Below, one piece after another: positions 1-8,590 of a stretch of 53,642 bases of DNA (position 1 is the stretch's first letter; each line of letters starts with the position of its first letter). The stretch lies in assembly GCA_002316805.1 (NCBI GenBank), contig DCEF01000017.1, positions 1 through 53,642 of the forward strand. The letters run 5' to 3'. The notes beneath the pieces were generated by a model. That model saw nothing but the letters and a program-made list of their open reading frames with translations. It ran no database searches and was not told the DNA's origin. Both the position numbers and the translations under genes were made by a program. Source of the DNA: Ruminococcaceae bacterium UBA1036 (GTDB lineage: Bacteria; Bacillota; Clostridia; Oscillospirales; Acutalibacteraceae).

Positions 1-28
1 CGTTGCCTTACCCCTTGGCTACAGCCCA
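1..28 (-). tRNA. tRNA-Gln (partial, cut by window edge)
   Basis: Only the 5' part (acceptor strand and D arm) is inside the window, read on the minus strand. It begins with the unusual U1 followed by GGGCTGTAGCCAAGG, and the D arm ends GTAAGGCAACG, as in bacterial tRNA-Gln. The anticodon lies beyond the edge, so the identity rests on the U1 start and D-arm similarity. It is the last visible member of the Gly-Arg-His-Gln run. Confidence 0.6.
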
Positions 29-69
29 ATATAAAGGTGCGGCCTTTGCACCGCACCATAAATTTCTCT

Positions 70-147
70 TGGGGTGGGTAGAGGGATTCGAACCCACGGT
101 CTCCAGTGCCACAAACTGGCGCGATAACCAGCTACGCTATACCCACC
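70..147 (-). tRNA. tRNA-His (GTG)
   Basis: A full cloverleaf can be read on the minus strand. The 7-bp acceptor stem is 74-80 with 140-146, the anticodon loop is TTGTGGC giving GTG, the T loop is GGTTCGAATCC, and CCA is encoded at 70-72. The extra G(-1) opposite discriminator C73, the hallmark of tRNA-His, is present at 147/73. It is cotranscribed with the tRNA-Arg and tRNA-Gly genes upstream. Confidence 0.95.
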
Positions 148-158
148 ATACTGATTAC

Positions 159-235
<77 letters not shown>

Positions 236-239
236 AAAT

Positions 240-313
240 TGGAGCGAGTGATGGGAATCGAACCCACACAACCAGCTTGGAAGGCTGGTGTTCTGCCACT
301 GAACTACACTCGC
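240..313 (-). tRNA. tRNA-Gly (TCC)
   Basis: Minus-strand cloverleaf with acceptor stem 244-250 with 307-313. The anticodon stem CCAGC/GCTGG encloses loop CTTCCAA, giving anticodon TCC. The T loop is GGTTCGATTCC and CCA is encoded at 240-242. It is the first gene of the tRNA operon, about 20 bp downstream of the -10 box. Confidence 0.95.
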
Positions 314-331
314 ATTTCAGCAACGAGTATC

Positions 332-361
332 AGTATAGCACAGTTCTGCAGCATTTGTCAA
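332..361 (-). promoter_or_regulatory. sigma-A promoter of the tRNA operon
   Basis: On the minus strand TTGACA (356-361) and TATACT (332-337) are separated by 18 bp. This is a near-consensus vegetative promoter. It lies directly before the tRNA-Gly 5' end at 313, as expected for a stable-RNA operon. Confidence 0.8.
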
Positions 362-398
362 CCTTAACGCTCTAATTTACGCATATTTAAAGCCATTA

Positions 399-2720
399 TT
401 AACTTTTAGTAAAACCAAGCCCAATCCCATTTTCTTCACTTGCAGTAATGGAAATGCCTGAGATAGTCTCATCACAGTTTTCAATCAGCAGAGAGGCTAT
501 GCGATCCTCCACTTCACGGCGAATAAGGTTGCGCAGGTCACGCGCTCCGCTTTTACCACCTATGGCATGCTTCGCAAGCCATTCTGTTGTCTTATCGTCG
601 TAAATGAGGCTGATACTGCGTTCCTGCAGTGAAGAAACATATTCATCCAGCATAAGATGCGCGATTTTTTCAAAATCGTTTACGTCAAGCTGCCGGAATA
701 CAATAGTCTCATCAACACGGCTGAGAAATTCAGGGCGCAAAAATTCAGACAGCGCTTTCATTGCTTTTTCGCGGCTGGCATTTTCCTGGCTGCGCGCAAA
801 GCCGAGGGCACTTTCCTGATTTTCACTGCCTGCATTTGACGTCATAATTATAACCGTATTTTCAAAGTTGACGTTGCGGCCGTGCGAGTCAGTGATATGC
901 CCTTCGTCAAGAATCTGAAGAAGGATATTCATCACATCAGGATGCGCTTTTTCAATCTCATCAAACAGTATCACAGAGTATGGGCGGCGGCGCACTTTTT
1001 CAGTAAGCTGGCCTGCCTCATCATAGCCCACATATCCCGGAGGAGAACCGATAATACGCGAAACTGAATATTTTTCCATGTATTCTGACATATCAAGCCT
1101 TATAAGAGTCTCCGGTGTATCAAAAAGTTCGCTTGAAAGCACTTTTGCAAGCTCAGTTTTGCCTACGCCTGTAGGGCCTACAAAAATGAATGAAGCAGGC
1201 CTGCGCCTTGGGCTTATCTGTACCCTGTTGCGGCGTATAGCCGCCGTTACAGCTGCCACGGCTTCTTTCTGGCCTATAACCCTGCTGTTTAATGTATTTT
1301 CAAGATTTGAGAGCTTTTTAAGTTCATTCTCCTGTATACGGCTTGCAGATATACCAGTCCATAATTCTATTACCTTAGCAACATCAGATTCTTCAACCTG
1401 AGTGCCAAGTGCAGCAGGAGCTAATTCTTTTTCCTTAACTCCGAGTTTCGAAAGGCCTACACGCACATCAGCCAACTTTTCATAGTCAGGCTCTGCACCC
1501 GCAGCCGTCATCTCATCTTCTTCTTCATGGAGATGGTCAAGGCTGTCGCGCACCTCGTCGTACTCTTCCATTGACTTGTTGCGCAAAGCAGCACATGCAC
1601 ATGATTCATCGAGCAAGTCAATAGCCTTGTCTGGGAGGAAGCGGTCATTGATATACCTTTCTGAAAGGGTAACGATACGCTTCACTATATGCTCTGAAAT
1701 ATGCACACGGTGATAATTTTCATAATAGCCCTTTATACCCATAAGGATGCGGTTAGTATCAGCGATTGAAGGCTCCGGAATTGTAACAGGCTGAAAGCGT
1801 CGTTCAAGCGCAGCATCTTTTTCTATATATTTGCGGTATTCTGAAAACGTCGTCGCACCTATGACCTGAATTTCGCCGCGGGAAAGCGCCGGCTTAAGGA
1901 TATTAGCCGCATTCATCGAGCCTTCGGCATCACCAGTACCAACAAGGTTGTGCACCTCGTCAATAAACAGAATAATATTGCCTTCTGCCTTAACTTCTTC
2001 AACCAGGCCTTTAATGCGGTTTTCAAACTGGCCGCGAAACTGCGTGCCGGCGACAAGTGCCGTCAAATCAAGCAGATGAATTTCTTTTTTCTTAAGTGCA
2101 AACGGAACATTTCCATTTGCTATGCGGATGGCAAGCCCTTCCGCAATTGCTGTTTTTCCTACACCTGGTTCACCGATAAGGCAAGGGTTGTTTTTTGTAC
2201 GGCGGCAAAGTATCTGTATTACCCGAGAAATTTCTTTTTCACGCCCAATAACAGCATCTATCTTTCCCGCTTTAGCCTTTGCCGTTAAATTGGTGCAATA
2301 CGAGTCCAGGTATCTGCGCTTCGTTTTGTGTTTCATGCGGGTTTGTTTCCTTGGTGGTTCATTTTTCGGGCTACCTCCTTGCGCTGGTTCTGAAGGGCTG
2401 GCAGGCATCCCCGGAAAAATATTCTGTATAAACGGGAATGTGGCTGCACCTCCCGGTACAAAACCGTTGATGGAATTCTCATCTGGATTATCGCCGTTAG
2501 AATCTGGATTTTCCTGATTACTTATCATATCATTGAGTTCAGACTCCATAGCTTCCATCTGATCATCTGTAATTCCCATTTTGTCCAAAAGATCATTAAC
2601 CGGCTTTATGCCAAGCTCTTTTGCACATACAAGGCACAGCCCCTGGCTTTCTTTTATATTACCAGTCGGCGAAATGAAAACAACCGCCGGCCTTTTATGG
2701 CATCGCGAACACATAATCAT
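399..2720 (-). CDS. ClpE-like Hsp100/Clp AAA+ ATPase with N-terminal zinc finger
   Basis: Class I Clp ATPase that would unfold substrates for ClpP in the cytosol. From the ATG at 2720 the protein opens with a four-cysteine zinc finger (C4, C7, C29, C32), typical of ClpE rather than the paired Clp-N repeats of ClpC. A low-complexity Gly/Pro/Asn linker follows to about residue 130. Two AAA+ modules come next: D1 Walker A GEPGVGKT at about 183-190 and D2 GPTGVGKT at about 515-522. A short LGF loop after D2 resembles the ClpP-docking tripeptide. I chose ATG 2720 over an in-frame GTG at 2741 because an AGAAGTGAG ribosome site sits 5 nt upstream and the zinc finger then starts at once. It is monocistronic with its own promoter, and no ctsR or mcsAB is nearby. 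ClpC is the main alternative name. Confidence 0.85.
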   Translation of the reverse strand: MIMCSRCHKRPAVVFISPTGNIKESQGLCLVCAKELGIKPVNDLLDKMGITDDQMEAMESELNDMISNQENPDSNGDNPDENSINGFVPGGAATFPFIQNIFPGMPASPSEPAQGGSPKNEPPRKQTRMKHKTKRRYLDSYCTNLTAKAKAGKIDAVIGREKEISRVIQILCRRTKNNPCLIGEPGVGKTAIAEGLAIRIANGNVPFALKKKEIHLLDLTALVAGTQFRGQFENRIKGLVEEVKAEGNIILFIDEVHNLVGTGDAEGSMNAANILKPALSRGEIQVIGATTFSEYRKYIEKDAALERRFQPVTIPEPSIADTNRILMGIKGYYENYHRVHISEHIVKRIVTLSERYINDRFLPDKAIDLLDESCACAALRNKSMEEYDEVRDSLDHLHEEEDEMTAAGAEPDYEKLADVRVGLSKLGVKEKELAPAALGTQVEESDVAKVIELWTGISASRIQENELKKLSNLENTLNSRVIGQKEAVAAVTAAIRRNRVQISPRRRPASFIFVGPTGVGKTELAKVLSSELFDTPETLIRLDMSEYMEKYSVSRIIGSPPGYVGYDEAGQLTEKVRRRPYSVILFDEIEKAHPDVMNILLQILDEGHITDSHGRNVNFENTVIIMTSNAGSENQESALGFARSQENASREKAMKALSEFLRPEFLSRVDETIVFRQLDVNDFEKIAHLMLDEYVSSLQERSISLIYDDKTTEWLAKHAIGGKSGARDLRNLIRREVEDRIASLLIENCDETISGISITASEENGIGLGFTKS

Positions 2721-2777
2721 GGAGCTCACTTCTTTTCTCACATATTAAAATAATACATTCTTTTTGATATCTATTTT

Positions 2778-2806
2778 ATCATAGCAGGCAATACTATATT
2801 TTACAA
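2778..2806 (-). promoter_or_regulatory. Promoter of the ClpE-like gene
   Basis: Minus-strand TTGTAA (2801-2806) and TATGAT (2778-2783) with a 17-bp spacer, preceding a roughly 55-nt leader. I see no obvious CtsR heptad repeat overlapping it. Confidence 0.6.
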
Positions 2807-2814
2807 ATATATGA

Positions 2815-3432
2815 CTAAGCTTTCTTTTTTTTATCCATTACTTCCTGAATATCCAGATTATATTTAGGGTCATCAGAATGCATGATCATAAAGTAAACTT
2901 TAGCATAGCGCACAAGGGCATAGATCATTGCTGCCGCAGTAATTGAAAGCAAAATTATCGAAAGTTTAATGTTTTCATAATTCCATATGCATTTAAGGCC
3001 GAAAATAATGCCGAACGAAACATAAAATAACACAGTTGCCATTTTGCCATACCATTTTGAGCCGCCAGGTTTCTTTTTATTCTTGCTTATTAAGATTACC
3101 GCACCTGTTATCATCAAAACTTCTTTTACAATGAAAACAGCAAGCACAGGGATTAAGATCGGCTCCTTAATAGAAAAGCATACGGCAACCGACGCCTGCG
3201 TAAGTTTATCAAAAAGCGGGTCGAGCATCTCCCCAAGCTCTGTAAACTGATGAAATTTACGTGCAATGAGCCCGTCAAGCATATCTGTAATGCCCGAAAC
3301 GGCGAGAATTATAAAGGCAATAAGGTATCTGTCGTTCATGAAATAATAAACAAACGGAATAATAAGAAAGCAGCGAATAAGAGTGAGTGTGTTTGGTACG
3401 TTAAAATTTTTATTCCAGTTTTGTTTTTTCAT
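2815..3432 (-). CDS. pgsA: CDP-diacylglycerol-glycerol-3-phosphate 3-phosphatidyltransferase
   Basis: Membrane enzyme that condenses CDP-diacylglycerol with glycerol-3-phosphate, the committed step to phosphatidylglycerol. The 205-residue protein carries the full CDP-alcohol phosphotransferase signature D(x)2DG(x)2AR(x)8G(x)3D(x)3D starting near residue 46 (DMLDGLIAR ... GEMLDPLFD). About five hydrophobic segments surround it. Length is slightly above the usual 180-195 residues because of a charged C-terminal tail. It overlaps the upstream CvpA-family gene by 23 bp, so the two are translationally coupled. A PgsA paralogue acting on another alcohol cannot be excluded. Confidence 0.88.
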   Translation of the reverse strand: MKKQNWNKNFNVPNTLTLIRCFLIIPFVYYFMNDRYLIAFIILAVSGITDMLDGLIARKFHQFTELGEMLDPLFDKLTQASVAVCFSIKEPILIPVLAVFIVKEVLMITGAVILISKNKKKPGGSKWYGKMATVLFYVSFGIIFGLKCIWNYENIKLSIILLSITAAAMIYALVRYAKVYFMIMHSDDPKYNLDIQEVMDKKKKA

Positions 3433-3967
3433 TCCTGCCTACCTCGTTCAAAAGTTTAGATTGAAACAGGTCATAAACCGGATTATGGCCGTAAACGGTC
3501 TGGTAAATCCGTGAAAAAGCAGCTTTCTGCATAGGCTGCCTGATTGCCGGGAAAATATTGGTAGGAAGCGACACCCGCAGAACGGCGCAAAGGAATAAAA
3601 CTATCATGGCACCTTTGCAAAAGCCAAGTAATCCCCCAAAAAAGGCATTTATCTGCCTGAGGACCGGCAGGCGGAAAATGAAGTTCAACAAATATGCGAC
3701 CACCTGTATAAGTGCCTCAAAAAGGATAAATAGAATAACGACAGCCAGCATTTTCGACGCAATCGGCTCCCTCAGCCATTTAGGGGATGAATTGCCTAAA
3801 AATTTCAGCATCCAGCTTGCAAAGTCCGCTGAATATTTCACCGCACAGACCAATGCCACAATTCCGCCGGCAAAATCGACAAGTGAGCGTATAAATCCCC
3901 TCCGTAAACCTGATATGACGGAAAAAATCAGGATGGCTGCCATAATAATATCCGTAACAGTTTCCAA
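3410..3967 (-). CDS. CvpA family membrane protein
   Basis: Integral membrane protein of the CvpA (colicin V production) family, whose role in Firmicutes is poorly defined. The sequence shows four hydrophobic segments and a SGLRRGFIRSL motif after the first helix, as in CvpA proteins. I place the start at TTG 3967 because GGAGG at 3976-3980 lies 8 nt upstream. An upstream ATG at 4033 would add 22 poorly conserved residues without a ribosome site. The 3' end overlaps pgsA. Confidence 0.75.
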   Translation of the reverse strand: METVTDIIMAAILIFSVISGLRRGFIRSLVDFAGGIVALVCAVKYSADFASWMLKFLGNSSPKWLREPIASKMLAVVILFILFEALIQVVAYLLNFIFRLPVLRQINAFFGGLLGFCKGAMIVLFLCAVLRVSLPTNIFPAIRQPMQKAAFSRIYQTVYGHNPVYDLFQSKLLNEVGRNEKTKLE

Positions 3968-4006
3968 GAATTGTACCTCCGGCAAAGATGTTAATATATC
4001 ATGAAA

Positions 4007-4035
4007 AATATAACACAAAACAGAAATTTTCACAA
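4007..4035 (-). promoter_or_regulatory. Promoter of cvpA-like/pgsA
   Basis: Minus-strand TTGTGA (4030-4035) and TATATT (4007-4012) with a 17-bp spacer, about 40 bp before the TTG start. It implies a transcription unit separate from the DUF5711 operon upstream. Confidence 0.55.
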
Positions 4036-4042
4036 GCCGTTG

Positions 4043-5263
4043 TTATTGGTGCCTTACAATCCGTATTTCCGAAATTCCGAGAACATAAGCAGAACTTTCA
4101 TCTTTCATAGCAACCGCGCAGGCATCACTGCCGGCTTGGCATGGCGCAGCAGAACCTGAGCCTACCGATACAAAGTAAAGGCCATGTTCTGTAAGGACAG
4201 CTGCCGTCTGCCCAAAAAGTGAAACAGAGCGTATTTTGCTGCTGAACTGATGTGTGCAGGCAGGTGTGCCGGTTTTGCTGAGCACAACAAATTTCTGCTT
4301 TTCAGAGCCCTCATAAGGCATAAGTCCAAGTGCAAGGCGCCCTCCGTCAGAGCAATATGATGTCAGCTTAGAGCCATCATAGCTATATTCGGATTTTGCA
4401 CCGGAAGACGGGTTGAGTATAAGTACAGACTTGTCCCCCACCGCATCCACTTCATTTTCAGTGTCCCAAAACACAGCGCTGAAAAGGTTTCCGCCGCTTA
4501 CCGTTTCTGGGCGTGTCGTTTTACCGCTGCTAAGGTCAATTATATAAACAGCTGAAATAAGGTCTCCTCCGCTTGCCGAAACACCTGTCACGGCCGCGCG
4601 CGTGCCTTCAGGATTAAGGGCCACTGCTGTAGGGTAATAATCAGAAAACCAGTAGTAAGAACCTGTCTTGCCCGAAGGCAGGTATGAAGTAAGCATCCCG
4701 CAGTAGCCGTTTGCTGTAGATATCAGGGCGTATGCGCCGTTCGGCGCAGCATCACCGCCAATGATATTCTGCGCCGAGCTCTTTTTGTTTGCCGCGCTGC
4801 CAACAGTATCGAGTTGGTACTCCTTTCCGCCTATATCATAGAGAAGAATATGTGAACCTCCCGCGCGCACAGCCGGGCTGCTGTAGCTGTGCTGGCTATT
4901 AAGCAGCTCTTTACCGGACGGACTGCAAACAGTAAGCGATGTATCGCTCGCAAACACAATGTTTTTACCCGAAGAAAAAAAGTTCTGCGGCAAAACAGAG
5001 GAGCTTGAAAATGTTTTTGGGAATCCCCCTCCGCTGCCAATGCCTACTATGCCACTTTTGACCCACTGAATTACATTTTCAGGTGCAAGGTTGTTCCGGT
5101 TATACCACCCAAGCACTGCAATCGCACAAAGCGCAAGGATAACTATTACACGGTAAATCCAGCGCTGGGGACGCATCCTTGCAACTTTTTTATTTACCGC
5201 GCGCCGCGTATGCCGCGCATCAAGAGGTGCAGTATCAAGCCTGTCATCCCTATCGTTCATCAA
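4043..5263 (-). CDS. DUF5711 family membrane-anchored beta-propeller protein
   Basis: 406 residues of unknown function. A charged cytoplasmic N-terminus (about 1-35) is followed by one transmembrane helix (about 36-53) and a large extracellular domain. That domain has repeated short beta-strand/Gly-Ser motifs, predicted to form a WD40/PQQ-like propeller as in DUF5711 proteins of Clostridia. It is the last gene of the ruvC-truA operon, and its start overlaps the end of truA by 14 bp, so coupling is likely. No catalytic motif is visible. Confidence 0.65.
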   Translation of the reverse strand: MMNDRDDRLDTAPLDARHTRRAVNKKVARMRPQRWIYRVIVILALCAIAVLGWYNRNNLAPENVIQWVKSGIVGIGSGGGFPKTFSSSSVLPQNFFSSGKNIVFASDTSLTVCSPSGKELLNSQHSYSSPAVRAGGSHILLYDIGGKEYQLDTVGSAANKKSSAQNIIGGDAAPNGAYALISTANGYCGMLTSYLPSGKTGSYYWFSDYYPTAVALNPEGTRAAVTGVSASGGDLISAVYIIDLSSGKTTRPETVSGGNLFSAVFWDTENEVDAVGDKSVLILNPSSGAKSEYSYDGSKLTSYCSDGGRLALGLMPYEGSEKQKFVVLSKTGTPACTHQFSSKIRSVSLFGQTAAVLTEHGLYFVSVGSGSAAPCQAGSDACAVAMKDESSAYVLGISEIRIVRHQ

Positions 5264-6011
5264 AATTCACGCCCCTGTAAAAGACTTTCGTCAGGAAAAG
5301 CCCTTGAGGTGGTGCCGTCGGGCCGGCTGCCGAGCGGTCCTTTGCATTAATGATGTCAGCAATTTCCTCTGGCTTAAGTTTGCCCTGTGCAACCCAAAGC
5401 ATTGTGCCTACCATTATGCGCACCATGTGGTAAAGGAAGCCATCAGCTGCAATGGAAAAACGTACTTCTTCCCCTTCACGGTTCCAGTTGGCTTTTGTGA
5501 CTGTGCGCGCCATATTGCCGGATTTGCGGGAATCTGCGGCACAGAACGAAGTAAAATCATGCGTGCCAACAAATTCAACTGCAGCATTGTTCAGGCGCTT
5601 AAGGTTAAGCGGATACCAGTAATGAAGCGTATAGTTGCGGAGAAACGGCTCACGTGTTCTGCTGTTCCAAATACGGTAAACATATTCTTTGCCTGTGCAT
5701 GAGTAGCGCGCATGGAAATTTTCAGGCACTTCACGGCATGAAGTAACTGCAATATCATCCTGCAGAAAATGGTTAAGCGCGCCTGCCAGCCTTTCACATG
5801 GAATCATTTTCTCCGTATGGAAACTGACACAGTATTTAAGCGCATGGACAAATGCGTCGGTCCTGCTGCAGCCTTTGACGTCAGGCCGGCTGCCGAGGAT
5901 TTTTTCCAGCGCATCCTGCAGTACCTGCTGAACAGTCACGGCATTCTGCTGAACCTGCCAGCCATGGTAATTTGTCCCGTCAAAGCAGATAGTAAGCATT
6001 AAATTGCGCAT
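5250..6011 (-). CDS. truA: tRNA pseudouridine(38-40) synthase TruA
   Basis: Converts U38-U40 of the anticodon arm of many tRNAs to pseudouridine. The 253-residue protein shows the TruA landmarks: FDGTNYHGWQ near the N-terminus, the catalytic motif CSRTDAFVHA with Asp52, FHARYSCTGKEYVYRIWN, and GTHDFTSFC. The catalytic motif normally reads RTDAGVHA, so the Gly-to-Phe change after the catalytic Asp-Ala is odd. Length and the rest are normal. It follows ecfT in the operon, an order common in Firmicutes. Confidence 0.92.
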   Translation of the reverse strand: MRNLMLTICFDGTNYHGWQVQQNAVTVQQVLQDALEKILGSRPDVKGCSRTDAFVHALKYCVSFHTEKMIPCERLAGALNHFLQDDIAVTSCREVPENFHARYSCTGKEYVYRIWNSRTREPFLRNYTLHYWYPLNLKRLNNAAVEFVGTHDFTSFCAADSRKSGNMARTVTKANWNREGEEVRFSIAADGFLYHMVRIMVGTMLWVAQGKLKPEEIADIINAKDRSAAGPTAPPQGLFLTKVFYRGVNFDER

Positions 6012-6026
6012 TAAAGCCCTCCGTTT

Positions 6027-6851
6027 CTACCTGAGTTCATGAAGTGCGGCAGGAAATTTTGCGGCACAGAAAATAACTGCAGCGCAAAAAATAGCTGTGC
6101 AAGCAATAGCGGCGCCGTCAAGATTTGTCATATGCAGCTGCTTCATCTTCGTGCGGCCTTCGCCGCCATGGTAACAGCGGCACTCCATGGCCATGGCAAG
6201 GTCATACGCCCGCCGAAATGAAGAGACAAACAGCGGAATGAGTATTGGTATCATCGCATGTATGCGCTGGGTCACGCCGCCGCTTTCCAAATCTGCACCG
6301 CGCGCTTTCTGGGCATTCATGATCTTATCGGTCTCTTCGAGCAGCGTTGGCACAAACCTCAGTGCGATAGTCATCATCATGGCAATTTCATGCACCTTCA
6401 CATGAAGCGCTTTAAGCGGCTTCATAATGCGTTCGAGCGCGTCCGTTAAATCTGTAGGTGATGTGGTGAAGGTCAGCACCGAGCTGTAAAGTATAAGGCT
6501 CACTATGCGTATGGAAACAAACAGTGCATTGCATATGCCGCCGTCGGTAATCTGCATGACTTTCCACTGCCATATTACATGACCGCTGCCGTAAAACAGG
6601 TTCAGCACACCGGTAAAAATCACAATGAACAAAATAGCCTTAAGACTTTTGAAATACTGCTTCAAAGGCACACCTGACATAAGCAGTATGGCAAACATAA
6701 GCGCCACCATAATAAGGAGGCCTTCGAAATTAGAAGCGACAAAGATGAAAACTATAAACACAAACGTCAGGGCTATCTTCACCCGCGGGTCCATGCGGTG
6801 TATAAGCGAATGGCCTGGAATATACTGGCCAAGTGTTATGTCACGCGCCAC
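6027..6851 (-). CDS. ecfT: Energy-coupling factor transporter transmembrane protein EcfT
   Basis: Shared membrane scaffold of group II ECF vitamin/metal importers. It couples the EcfA1/A2 ATPases to interchangeable substrate-binding S components. The protein begins ARDITLGQYIPG..SLIHRMDPRVK, the conserved EcfT opening. About five or six transmembrane helices follow, with the Ala-Arg-Gly coupling motif (QKARGADLESGG) near residue 180. I chose GTG 6851 because AAAGGGG lies 9 nt upstream and this matches the family start. A longer reading would run into ecfA2. It overlaps ecfA2 by 11 bp. No S component lies next to it, as usual for group II modules. Confidence 0.9.
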   Translation of the reverse strand: MARDITLGQYIPGHSLIHRMDPRVKIALTFVFIVFIFVASNFEGLLIMVALMFAILLMSGVPLKQYFKSLKAILFIVIFTGVLNLFYGSGHVIWQWKVMQITDGGICNALFVSIRIVSLILYSSVLTFTTSPTDLTDALERIMKPLKALHVKVHEIAMMMTIALRFVPTLLEETDKIMNAQKARGADLESGGVTQRIHAMIPILIPLFVSSFRRAYDLAMAMECRCYHGGEGRTKMKQLHMTNLDGAAIACTAIFCAAVIFCAAKFPAALHELR

Positions 6852-7710
6852 GGTGCGCATCCCCTTTCTTAAGCAGAAGGCGAAGCTCTTCAACCGCTTC
6901 GTCTACCGTAAGGACGGGATGGACCGGGTAGCCTTTTTCCTGCAATGTCAACAGAATACCCGTAACCTGCGGCACACGCAGGCCCATTGACTCAAGCTCC
7001 CTGCCACGGGCAAACACATTGGCAGTTGTGTCAAGCATAACTGCTTTTCCCGCGTTCATCACAAGCACCCTGTCTGCAAAGCGCGCGATATCCTCCATGC
7101 TATGTGAAACAAGAAGTATTGTATTCCCGCGCTTTTTCTGGTAACCTGAAATCTGCTCAAGCAGCCTGTCCCTGCCCTGTGGGTCAAGTCCGGCCGTTGG
7201 TTCGTCCAAAATAAGCACGTCCGGATCCATCGCAATAACCCCTGCAATAGCGGCGCGGCGTTTCTGGCCGCCTGAAAGCTCAAATGGGCTTTTATCGAGC
7301 AGCTCCTCGGGCAGGCCAGCAAACTGCGCAGCCAGGCGCGCACGCTTTTCTGCCGCCTGCTTGTCAAGCCCCATGTTCCCCGGCCCAAAGCATATATCTT
7401 TGAGCACTGTCTCCTCAAAAAGCTGGTGCTCCGGATACTGGAATACCATGCCGACCTGAAAGCGGACACTGCGTATTTTTTTCGGTTCTTCCCAAATATC
7501 TTTCCCATTTAGAAGCACAATGCCCTTAGTTGGGCGAAGGAGGCCGTTAAGGGTTTGTATAAATGTAGATTTTCCCGAACCGGTATGGCCTATAATGCCG
7601 AGAAATTCGCCTTTTTTTACGCCAATATTGACATTATCAACGGCTGTTTTTTCAAACGGTGTCCCAGCACCGTAGGTATAAGTGAGGTTTTTTGTTTCAA
7701 GGACAAACAT
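6841..7710 (-). CDS. ecfA2: Energy-coupling factor transporter ATP-binding protein EcfA2
   Basis: ABC-type ATPase of the ECF importer. Walker A is GHTGSGKST near residue 41, the Q-loop FQYPEHQLFEET has the typical EcfA pattern, the signature is LSGGQKRR, Walker B is LILDEPTAGLDP, and the switch His is in LVSHSMED. I use ATG 7710 with GGGAG six nt upstream rather than the TTG one codon earlier. It lies between ecfA1 and ecfT. The assignment to A2 rather than A1 follows gene order and the longer C-terminus. Confidence 0.9.
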   Translation of the reverse strand: MFVLETKNLTYTYGAGTPFEKTAVDNVNIGVKKGEFLGIIGHTGSGKSTFIQTLNGLLRPTKGIVLLNGKDIWEEPKKIRSVRFQVGMVFQYPEHQLFEETVLKDICFGPGNMGLDKQAAEKRARLAAQFAGLPEELLDKSPFELSGGQKRRAAIAGVIAMDPDVLILDEPTAGLDPQGRDRLLEQISGYQKKRGNTILLVSHSMEDIARFADRVLVMNAGKAVMLDTTANVFARGRELESMGLRVPQVTGILLTLQEKGYPVHPVLTVDEAVEELRLLLKKGDAHRGA

Positions 7711-7725
7711 CAAATTCTCCCAAGT

Positions 7726-8571
7726 CTATCGATTAAGCAGATGTTCCAGAGCAGCAACGCATTCATCGCTGTTGAGCACACATTCTGGAAGGTCATACCC
7801 TTCTTTGCGCAGCCTCCAGGCAAGCTCGGTAGCCTGCGGCACATCGAGCTCATGCTCCTTAAGGAGCTCTACCTGCGAAAAGACTTCACGCGGCGTTCCC
7901 TGAGTCAGAACCTTTCCCTCGTCCATAACTACAACACGGTCTGCACCAACTGCCTCATCCATATAATGCGTAATGAGCACTATGGTAATGCCATTTTCAT
8001 TATTCAGCTTATGGATAGTGTGCAGCACCTCGTCGCGGCCGCGCGGGTCAAGCATCGCCGTCGGCTCGTCAAGCACAATGCAGTCGGGCTCCATGGCTAT
8101 TATGCCCGCAATTGCTATGCGCTGCTTCTGCCCGCCGGAAAGCTTATATGGTGCGCTCAAGCGGTAATCGTACATCTCAACAGCTTTCAGCGCGTCATCT
8201 ACACGCTTCCTTATCTCCGGAGGGGCAATGCCGAGATTTTCAGGGCCAAACGCGACATCCTCTTCAACAATGCTTGCAACGAGCTGATTGTCCGGATTCT
8301 GCAGCACAAGCCCAACACGGCGGCGGATTTCGATTTTCAGCGCTTCGTCCATTGTGTCGAGGCCGTCAACGTAAACCTTTCCTCCGCACGGCAGCAGCAT
8401 GGCGTTGAAGTGCTTTGCCAGCGTAGATTTTCCTGAGCCGTTATGGCCGAGCAGCGCAACGAATTCGCCTTTTTTAATATCGAGGGAAACGCCGTGCAGG
8501 ACTTCATTTTTTTCTTCGCCCTCATTATTTTCATATGCAAATGTTACATTTTGTGCTGAAATATAGCCCAT
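7726..8571 (-). CDS. ecfA1: Energy-coupling factor transporter ATP-binding protein EcfA1
   Basis: Partner ATPase of EcfA2. It carries Walker A GHNGSGKST, Q-loop LQNPDNQLVAS, signature LSGGQKQR, Walker B IVLDEPTAMLDP and switch His in LITHYMDE. The start at ATG 8571 has AAAGGA six nt upstream. An earlier in-frame start would add 21 residues unlike the family. Both EcfA proteins and EcfT are consecutive with gaps of 15 bp or overlaps, so they form one module. Confidence 0.9.
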   Translation of the reverse strand: MGYISAQNVTFAYENNEGEEKNEVLHGVSLDIKKGEFVALLGHNGSGKSTLAKHFNAMLLPCGGKVYVDGLDTMDEALKIEIRRRVGLVLQNPDNQLVASIVEEDVAFGPENLGIAPPEIRKRVDDALKAVEMYDYRLSAPYKLSGGQKQRIAIAGIIAMEPDCIVLDEPTAMLDPRGRDEVLHTIHKLNNENGITIVLITHYMDEAVGADRVVVMDEGKVLTQGTPREVFSQVELLKEHELDVPQATELAWRLRKEGYDLPECVLNSDECVAALEHLLNR

Positions 8572-8590
8572 TGCATGTCCTTTCGAAAAT

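Noticed and set aside
7555..8436. Long open frame of 293 codons on the plus strand across ecfA1/ecfA2
   Set aside because: Antisense shadow of two well-supported ABC ATPase genes, with no ribosome site and no family resemblance.
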